A stretch of 64,000 bases of DNA. Origin: Comamonas sp. GB3 AK4-5. Its GTDB lineage: Bacteria; Pseudomonadota; Gammaproteobacteria; Burkholderiales; Burkholderiaceae_C. Below the pieces are notes generated by a model. That model was not told where the DNA came from and did not search any database. It was given only the letters and a program-made list of their open reading frames with translations. Shown here piece after piece: positions 58,863 to 64,000 of the stretch (position 1 is its first letter; each line of letters starts with the position of its first letter). Position numbers and translations under genes: made by a program. The stretch spans positions 4,402,001 to 4,466,000 of the forward strand of contig NZ_CP166730.1 in assembly GCF_041320665.1 (NCBI RefSeq). The letters are read 5' to 3'.

Positions 58863-59723
58863 TCAGCTCTGCAGGCGCGTGACCTTGAACCAGTGCACGG
58901 CACCGCCCTTGGCGTGCAGCACTTCGAAACGCAGACCGGCCAGGTCCATGAATTCTCCCCGGAACGGCACCCGCCCCAGTTCATGGGCCACCAGGCCGCC
59001 TATGGTGTCGAAGTCTTCGTCCGGGTCGGTGGCCTCCAGGGTCACCTCAAAGAAGTCTGCCACGCGCTCCACCGGGGTGGAGCCCGCCACGCGGTAGGTG
59101 GCATCGGCCAGGGCGAAGATATCGCCCTCTTCCTCGGGCAGGTCGAACTCGTCCTCGATCTCGCCTACGATCTCTTCCAGCACATCCTCAATGGTCACCA
59201 GGCCGGCGATGACACCGAACTCATCCACCACGATGGCCAGATGGTTGCGGTTGCTGCGGAAGACGCGCAGCAAATCATTCAGGGGCTTGCTTTCCGGCAC
59301 AAAGATGGCGGGGCGCAGCAAAGCACGCAGGCTCAGGCTGGGTGCGCGCTGGAGCTTGAGCAAATCCTTGGCCAGCAGCACGCCGATGATGTTGTCGCGC
59401 TCGCCCTCGAACACGGGGAAGCGCGAATGCGCGGTGTTGATGATCTGGCGCAGCTGCTCTTCGTAGGACTCGTCGATGTCCAGCAGATCCATGCGTGGCG
59501 CAGCCACCATGACGTCGCCGGCCGTGCGATCGGCCATGCGGATGACGCCTTCCAACATGACGCGGGCGTCGGTGCCTATGACGGCGTTGTCTTCGGCATC
59601 GGCCAGGGTCTCGATCAGCTCATCGGGGCTGTCGGGGCCTGGGTGTATGAATTCGGCGACTTTCTGCAGAAAGCTGCGCTTGTCTTCGCGTTCGGAAGGG
59701 CGCTGCGGAAGCGGGTCGGACAC
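58863..59723 (-). CDS. corC: CorC/HlyC-family transporter-associated protein
   Basis: A 286-residue protein. GTG at 59721-59723 is chosen as start (MSDPLPQRPSEREDKRSFLQ). Two CBS domains cover about residues 70-190 (ARVMLEGVIRMADRTAGDVMVAAPRMDLLDID; FVPESKPLNDLLRVFRSNRNHLAIVVDEFG), then a CorC_HlyC transporter-associated domain ends at AVHWFKVTRLQ. It is linked to magnesium/cobalt efflux. It lies 96 bp upstream of lnt. A 425-bp gap to the GNAT gene (60149) contains only repeats. Confidence 0.9.
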   Translation of the reverse strand: MSDPLPQRPSEREDKRSFLQKVAEFIHPGPDSPDELIETLADAEDNAVIGTDARVMLEGVIRMADRTAGDVMVAAPRMDLLDIDESYEEQLRQIINTAHSRFPVFEGERDNIIGVLLAKDLLKLQRAPSLSLRALLRPAIFVPESKPLNDLLRVFRSNRNHLAIVVDEFGVIAGLVTIEDVLEEIVGEIEDEFDLPEEEGDIFALADATYRVAGSTPVERVADFFEVTLEATDPDEDFDTIGGLVAHELGRVPFRGEFMDLAGLRFEVLHAKGGAVHWFKVTRLQS

Positions 59724-59900
59724 TGTCTGTGGTGCAGGACGTGCGGTAGTAAAACAAGCCTCAAGGATAGCGGATTCGAAAATCTTGTGACTTGGGTGGC
59801 ACCCTGAATGAGGGTGGTCACTCCCCAGCACCCCCTCGAAAAACCAGAGCTCAAGATGCTTATGCAGCCTGCATCTCAGGCCTTTTTTGTGGATGCAGAG

Positions 59901-59939
59901 CCCTCACCCCGCCCCTCTCCCGCAAGCGGGCGAGGGAGA
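59901..59939 (-). repeat. Hairpin repeat unit A, copy 2
   Basis: A 39-bp copy of unit A, almost identical to 52535-52573, in the gap between corC and the GNAT gene, in the same order A-B-C as at 52.5 kb. Confidence 0.8.
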
Positions 59940-59959
59940 AATACCGAGGAGCACCAAAG

Positions 59960-59996
59960 CCCCCATCCCCAACTTCCCCCCGACGGGGGAAGGAGT
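59960..59996 (-). repeat. Hairpin repeat unit B, copy in the corC/GNAT gap
   Basis: A 37-bp copy of unit B with AACTTCCCCCC..GGGGGAAGGAG. It follows unit A by 20 bp and is followed by AACACCCAAG as in the 52.6-kb element. Confidence 0.8.
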
Positions 59997-60047
59997 AACA
60001 CCCAAGGCGCAGGACAAGAGCACCCCTACCGCATGCAAAGTCCCTTT

Positions 60048-60148
60048 CGCCAGGGCAGCGCGCAAGGGCCGCCCCGCCGCGCTGCTGCCGTCCCCCTCCC
60101 GCGCGTAGCGCGAAGAGAGGGGGAAGCCGCAAAGCGGCTCAGGGGGTG
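60048..60148 (-). repeat. Dispersed repeat unit C, copy 3 (after GNAT gene)
   Basis: A 101-bp minus-strand copy that begins with CACCCCCTGAG at once after the TAA stop codon of the GNAT gene. The pair CCGC/GCGG and the CGCGCGTAGCGCG palindrome differ in sequence from copies 1 and 2 but keep the hairpins. Confidence 0.8.
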
Positions 60149-60853
60149 TTATTCACCAGCCTGATGCCGCCCGTCCTGCACACCTTTGCGGATTTCCTGC
60201 ACATCGGCCAGCAGCTCCCAGAACTGCTTGGCCTGCTTTTTGAACTGGTAGTCGACGGCGGCCACATGGGTTTCCACCATCTCGGCCATGCGCGAGTCAA
60301 AGTCGCCCGGGGGCAGCTGCAGATAGGCCTCGGATTCCGTGCCGTCACGCTGCACCTTGGCGCCAGCGCTGCGGGCAATCTTCAGCATGGCGGTGTTTTC
60401 CGACAGGGCGTGGATGAACATCATGTCCACGCCATGGTTGCGGGCATGCAGGGCGGCACGGGCAAACAGCCGGCCGCCCAGACCCTTGCCACGGGCGGTC
60501 TTGAGCACGGACACGCCGAACTCCGCACAGTTGCTGTGCTGGGCCAGGTCCACATAGGCCAGGTGGGCCATGGCCACCAGCTCCAGGCGGCGGTTGAAGA
60601 TGCCGAAGATGTCGTCACGCTCGAAATCCAGCTGGTCCACATAGCGGCGCACCTGCTCGTCGTTGGCCGCATAGCCAAAACGCAGATAGCGGTCGCCCGT
60701 ATCCAGCTTCAGCAAATGGGCCTGGATGCGCTCGCGGTGGCGCGGCGCCAGCTCGCGTATGGGCACCAGGCTGGGCAAGCGGTTCGATGCGAACCGGGGC
60801 AAAAACAGCGTGGAACCTGCCTTCAATGAAGCGGAAAGCCATTCACTGCTCAT
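60149..60853 (-). CDS. GNAT-family N-acetyltransferase
   Basis: A 234-residue protein from ATG 60851-60853, with a strong GGAGG ribosome-binding site 7 nt upstream. The acetyl-CoA-binding region is VSVLKTARGKGLGGRLFARAALHARN, and the C-terminal part is alpha-helical. Substrate unknown. A motif at 60924-60939 upstream is shared with the region before slmA. A minus-strand unit C follows the stop directly. Confidence 0.85.
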   Translation of the reverse strand: MSSEWLSASLKAGSTLFLPRFASNRLPSLVPIRELAPRHRERIQAHLLKLDTGDRYLRFGYAANDEQVRRYVDQLDFERDDIFGIFNRRLELVAMAHLAYVDLAQHSNCAEFGVSVLKTARGKGLGGRLFARAALHARNHGVDMMFIHALSENTAMLKIARSAGAKVQRDGTESEAYLQLPPGDFDSRMAEMVETHVAAVDYQFKKQAKQFWELLADVQEIRKGVQDGRHQAGE

Positions 60854-60923
60854 CACCTACCTCCTTCAAGCCCCGTGGGGCACGGTTAACCGACCTCTGG
60901 CCGGAAGTGCCGGCCTGCACAAT

Positions 60924-60939
60924 TTGCTGCATTGCAACA
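60924..60939. promoter_or_regulatory. Repeated dyad motif TTGCTGCATTGCAACA
   Basis: It lies 70 bp upstream of the GNAT gene and differs at 1 of 16 positions from the motif at 9963-9978. It may be a binding site for a shared regulator. The 200-bp region 60854-61055 has no gene. Confidence 0.35.
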
Positions 60940-61055
60940 TAAAACACGTTGGAATGCCCCAAGTTGTCCACATTGCCACAGGGTTTACCCGGAAACCAGA
61001 CGGCCGAAACCTGCTTTTGCGCTGGCACAAGGCCTGCGCCCGCGCGGACACCGAA

Positions 61056-61538
61056 CTACAGCGGAATTGCCGTGGTGGCCTTGACACGGTCCAGCACAAA
61101 GCTGGTTTTGCAGTCCTGCACGCTGGGGTGCTTGAGCAAGGTATCCATGATGAAGCGGCTGTAGTGCTGCATATCGGACACCACCACACGCAGCAAATAA
61201 TCCATCTCCCCCGTCAGCGAGGCACATTCCACCACCTCGGGCCAGGTTTGCACACTGGCCTTGAACAGGTCCATGGGGTTGCGCTTGTGGGTTTCGGTGT
61301 TCTTCTCCAGCCGCACGTTCAGATAGGCCGTCAGGCCCAGGCCCACGCTTTCCGGAGGCACCAGCGCCACATAGCGGTCGATGACACCGCATTCCTCCAG
61401 CCGTTTGACGCGGCGCAGCACGGCGCTGGGAGACAGGCCGACCTGCTCGCCAATGACGTCATAGGTCTCTCTGCCATTTTCCATCAAGCGGCGCAAAATT
61501 GCCCGATCAAGCTTATCTATTGCGTGGAGTGAACTCAT
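61056..61538 (-). CDS. Lrp/AsnC-family regulator
   Basis: A 160-residue regulator. The helix-turn-helix is ETYDVIGEQVGLSPSAVLRRVKRLE at about residues 24-48, and the RAM effector domain includes MDYLLRVVVSDMQHYSRFIMDTLLKHP. It is divergent from hppD, 175 bp apart, so it is a probable regulator of the aromatic amino acid genes, responding to tyrosine or phenylalanine. The start is ATG 61536-61538. Confidence 0.9.
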   Translation of the reverse strand: MSSLHAIDKLDRAILRRLMENGRETYDVIGEQVGLSPSAVLRRVKRLEECGVIDRYVALVPPESVGLGLTAYLNVRLEKNTETHKRNPMDLFKASVQTWPEVVECASLTGEMDYLLRVVVSDMQHYSRFIMDTLLKHPSVQDCKTSFVLDRVKATTAIPL

Positions 61539-61593
61539 GACGCAGGATTCTACACCTTAAGGATAAGTATTAACCCTATACCTCTTTGAATTA

Positions 61594-61617
61594 TGCGCAA
61601 ACACCACATTTCGCGCA
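61594..61617. promoter_or_regulatory. Possible Lrp/AsnC-type dyad between regulator and hppD
   Basis: TGCGCAA and TTCGCGCA form an imperfect dyad in the 175-bp divergent region, about midway between both starts. Such loose dyads are typical for Lrp-type sites. This is a weak call. Confidence 0.3.
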
Positions 61618-61713
61618 CTTTTCCTGCCAAGCAAGCGCCATACCAACGCAGGACGCAGCATTCTTGACCCAGGGCAAACCTACAGTGGAGCACCCCACCC
61701 ACTGGAGACCTGC

Positions 61714-62841
61714 ATGAACGCTCCCCTGCCCGCCACAGACCTCGACACCACCTCGGCCTGGGACAATCCCATGGGCACCGACGGCTTCGAGTTCATCGAA
61801 TTCGCCGCCCCCGACCCGCAGGCCATGGGCAAGGTGTTCGAGCGCATGGGCTTTCGCGCCGTGGCCCGCCACCGCCACAAAAACGTGCTGCTCTACCGCC
61901 AGGGCGAGATCAACTTCATCGTCAACGCCGAGCCCGACAGCTTTGCCCAGCGCTTTGCCCGCCTGCACGGCCCCAGCGTCTGCGCCATCGCCTTTCGCGT
62001 GCACGACGCCAAGGCCGCCTACGAGCGCGCCGTCAACCTGGGCGCCTGGGGCTATGCCGGCACGGCCGCTCCGGGTGAACTCCAGATCCCTGCCATCAAG
62101 GGCGTGGGCGACAGCCTGATCTATCTGGTGGACCGCTGGCGCGGCAAGCACAACGCCCAGCCGGGCGACATCGGCAACATCGGATTTTTTGACGTGGACT
62201 TTGTGCCCCTGCCCGGCGTCAGCACCGCCGACATGCTGCAAGTGCCAGGCCATGGGCTGACCTATATCGACCACCTGACCCACAACGTGCACCGTGGCCG
62301 CATGGTGGAGTGGGCCAATTTCTACGAGCGCTTGTTCAACTTCCGCGAGGTCAAGTACTTCGACATCGAGGGCCAGGTCACCGGAGTCAAGAGCAAGGCC
62401 ATGACCAGCCCCTGCGGCAAGATCCGCATTCCCATCAACGAGGAAGGCAAGGAAAAGGCCGGGCAGATCCAGGAGTACCTGGACATGTACCAGGGCGAGG
62501 GCATACAGCACATTGCCATGGGCTCGGACGATTTGTACGCCACCGTGGACGGCCTGCGCGCCGGCGGCATGCGTTTGCTGGACACCATAGACACCTACTA
62601 CGAACTGATCAACAAGCGCCTGCCCGAGCACGGTGAGCCCGTGGCAGAGTTGAAGAAACGCAAGATCTTGATCGATGGCAGCGGCCAGAAGCTGCTGCTG
62701 CAGATCTTCAGCGAAAACCAGCTCGGCCCCATCTTCTTCGAGTTCATTCAGCGCAAGGGCGACGACGGCTTTGGCAATGGCAACTTCAAGGCGCTGTTCG
62801 AGAGCATTGAGCTAGACCAAATGCGCCGCGGCGTTCTTTGA
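61714..62841 (+). CDS. hppD: 4-hydroxyphenylpyruvate dioxygenase
   Basis: A 375-residue Fe(II) dioxygenase that makes homogentisate from 4-hydroxyphenylpyruvate in tyrosine breakdown. The C-terminal domain has the iron ligands: His in YIDHLTHNVH, His in GIQHIAMGSDD, and Glu in FFEFIQRKGDDGFGNGNFKALFES. The start ATG 61714-61716 has GGAG upstream. It is followed by phhA, which gives tyrosine from phenylalanine, 167 bp downstream. Confidence 0.95.
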   Translation: MNAPLPATDLDTTSAWDNPMGTDGFEFIEFAAPDPQAMGKVFERMGFRAVARHRHKNVLLYRQGEINFIVNAEPDSFAQRFARLHGPSVCAIAFRVHDAKAAYERAVNLGAWGYAGTAAPGELQIPAIKGVGDSLIYLVDRWRGKHNAQPGDIGNIGFFDVDFVPLPGVSTADMLQVPGHGLTYIDHLTHNVHRGRMVEWANFYERLFNFREVKYFDIEGQVTGVKSKAMTSPCGKIRIPINEEGKEKAGQIQEYLDMYQGEGIQHIAMGSDDLYATVDGLRAGGMRLLDTIDTYYELINKRLPEHGEPVAELKKRKILIDGSGQKLLLQIFSENQLGPIFFEFIQRKGDDGFGNGNFKALFESIELDQMRRGVL

Positions 62842-63008
62842 GCGGCGTCCACACGCCCCTGCATGTGTCGTTGGCCCGCCTGGTCGTAGCGCTGCTACTG
62901 CCTGCGGCGGGCCGCCTCGCCTGCATCGCGCATCTGGCGATGCGCAGGGCCGTGTGAACCCCCGAACTTCCGGCGAAGTCCAAATCGCCGACCAGCAAGG
63001 AGAAGACC

Positions 63009-63872
63009 ATGGGAGCCACTCCCGCCGTTTACGGCCAATCCAGCCGCCCACCACGGGGCGACTACAGCCGCGCAGCCAACGACTACACCTGCTCGCAGGA
63101 CTACGCGGCCTATACCGAGGCGGAACATGCCACCTGGCGCCAGCTGTACACACGCCAAAGTGCGTTGCTGCCGGGGCGGGCCAGCAGCGACTTCATCGCC
63201 TGCCTGCCGCAGCTGGGCGCCAGCGAGCGCATTCCCCACTTCGATGACATCAACCTGCGCCTGAGCGCCGCCACGGGCTGGCAGATTGTGGGCGTGCCGG
63301 GGTTAATCCCCGAGCTGGATTTCTTTCGCCTGCTCAGCCAGCGCCGCTTTCCGGTGACGGACTGGATACGCACGCCCCAGGAGCTGGACTACATCGTCGA
63401 GCCCGACATCTTTCACGACCTGTTCGGCCATGTACCGCTGCTGTTCCATCCGGTACTGGCCGACTACATGCAGGCCTATGGCGCGGGCGGGCTGAAAGCT
63501 GCCGAGCTGGGCGCCACCGAGCTGCTGGCGCGCCTGTACTGGTACAGCATAGAGTTCGGCCTGATCCGCGAATCCGGTGGCCTGCGCGCCTATGGCGCCG
63601 GCATCTTGAGTTCCGCCGGCGAGCTGGCCTACAGCGTCAGCAGCCCCCAGCCCCAGCGCCTGCCGCTGCAGCTGACGCGCACCATGCGCACGCGCTACCG
63701 CATCGACGCCTACCAGCAGACCTATTTCGTCATCGACGATATGCAGCAGCTGCTGGACTTTGCCAACACCGACTTTGCGCCGCTGTACGCCGATTTGCGC
63801 GGCCAGCCCGCCATCGAGGCCGGCGCCCTCCAGCCCGGCGAACAAGCCCTGGCCTTGCCCGCCACCGCGTAA
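63009..63872 (+). CDS. phhA: Phenylalanine 4-monooxygenase
   Basis: A 287-residue iron- and pterin-dependent hydroxylase. The core YIVEPDIFHDLFGHVPLL holds the two His ligands; the Glu ligand is in WYSIEFGLI. ATG 63009-63011 with AGGAG 9 nt upstream is the start. The product tyrosine enters the HppD path. A PhhB dehydratase is not in the window. Confidence 0.95.
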   Translation: MGATPAVYGQSSRPPRGDYSRAANDYTCSQDYAAYTEAEHATWRQLYTRQSALLPGRASSDFIACLPQLGASERIPHFDDINLRLSAATGWQIVGVPGLIPELDFFRLLSQRRFPVTDWIRTPQELDYIVEPDIFHDLFGHVPLLFHPVLADYMQAYGAGGLKAAELGATELLARLYWYSIEFGLIRESGGLRAYGAGILSSAGELAYSVSSPQPQRLPLQLTRTMRTRYRIDAYQQTYFVIDDMQQLLDFANTDFAPLYADLRGQPAIEAGALQPGEQALALPATA

Positions 63873-63913
63873 GTCTTCATAGCCACCAGCACTGATGGCC
63901 CGCGGGCTTTCAT

Positions 63914-64000
63914 GCCTGGGGGCTGCAGACGGCGGCGGATCGGCCCGTCTGCCCCCAGGCTTGCACAGCCCTAGCCAGAACTCGGAAACCACGGCTGTGC
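63914..64000. other. Two hairpins downstream of phhA
   Basis: The first is GCCTGGGGG..CCCCCAGGC with inner CAGACGG/CCGTCTG arms (63914-63960). The second is GCACAGCC/GGCTGTGC (63963-64000), reaching the window edge. They may end the phhA message or be part of another repeat; no T-run is seen. Confidence 0.45.

Overview
The window is GC-rich, densely coded, low in introns or mobile genes, and its gene content points to a betaproteobacterium of the order Burkholderiales, most likely Comamonadaceae close to Comamonas. Supporting features are a PsrA/TetR-controlled beta-oxidation operon, slmA next to argB, a two-gene glycyl-tRNA synthetase (glyQ and glyS), fabA-fabB, lnt-corC, and the hppD-phhA tyrosine/phenylalanine genes. 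No rRNA, tRNA, CRISPR array, prophage or complete insertion sequence was recognised. This assignment is an inference from gene families, not from a database search.

Layout. 0-9 kb (minus strand): a fatty-acid beta-oxidation operon (acyl-CoA dehydrogenase, DUF2147 protein, hydratase/dehydrogenase, thiolase, alpha/beta hydrolase, thioesterase) headed by a TetR repressor with a palindromic operator. A DUF559 nuclease gene bounded by inverted hairpin repeats sits inside this operon. 9-13.5 kb: slmA, a two-component system and argB. 13.6-33 kb: a surface polysaccharide (O-antigen or capsule type) locus, all on the minus strand. It starts with wbpA-B-E-D type genes for a UDP-2,3-diacetamido-2,3-dideoxy-glucuronic acid, followed by an AT-rich block (flippase, formyltransferase, acetyltransferase-like protein, AsnB-like amidotransferase, deacetylase, polymerase, glycosyltransferase), and ends with GC-rich housekeeping-like genes (glycosyltransferase, methyltransferase, aminotransferase, PglC-type sugar transferase, CapD/WbpM-type dehydratase). 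33-37.5 kb: glyS, a YdjM-type membrane protein, glyQ, yiaA. 37.7-40.2 kb (plus): an SPFH protein with a fused helix-turn-helix and a zinc-ribbon membrane protein. 40.2-43.6 kb: rfbBDAC for dTDP-L-rhamnose, which probably also feeds the polysaccharide.

43.7-48.3 kb: coaX, a BON-LysM protein, rhodanese, YgjP-like metalloprotease, plsC and a gmhB homologue that has lost key acidic residues. 48.4-55 kb: a predicted 2-aminoethylphosphonate uptake operon (binding protein, ATPase, fused permease) with a FAD oxidoreductase and a divergent LysR regulator. 55-60.9 kb: fabB-fabA, lnt, corC and a GNAT protein. 61-64 kb: an Lrp/AsnC regulator divergent from hppD and phhA.

The most unusual material is not coding. 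Two 161-bp copies of a dispersed element (45.2 kb and 55.0 kb) can fold into three helices, and differences between the copies are compensatory in all three or nearly all three, suggesting a structured RNA. Three copies of a second, roughly 100-bp element begin 0-1 nt after stop codons, and two of these are part of a larger composite element that also carries two smaller hairpin units. One of these hairpin units also brackets the DUF559 nuclease gene as inverted repeats, which resembles a small nuclease-repeat cassette.
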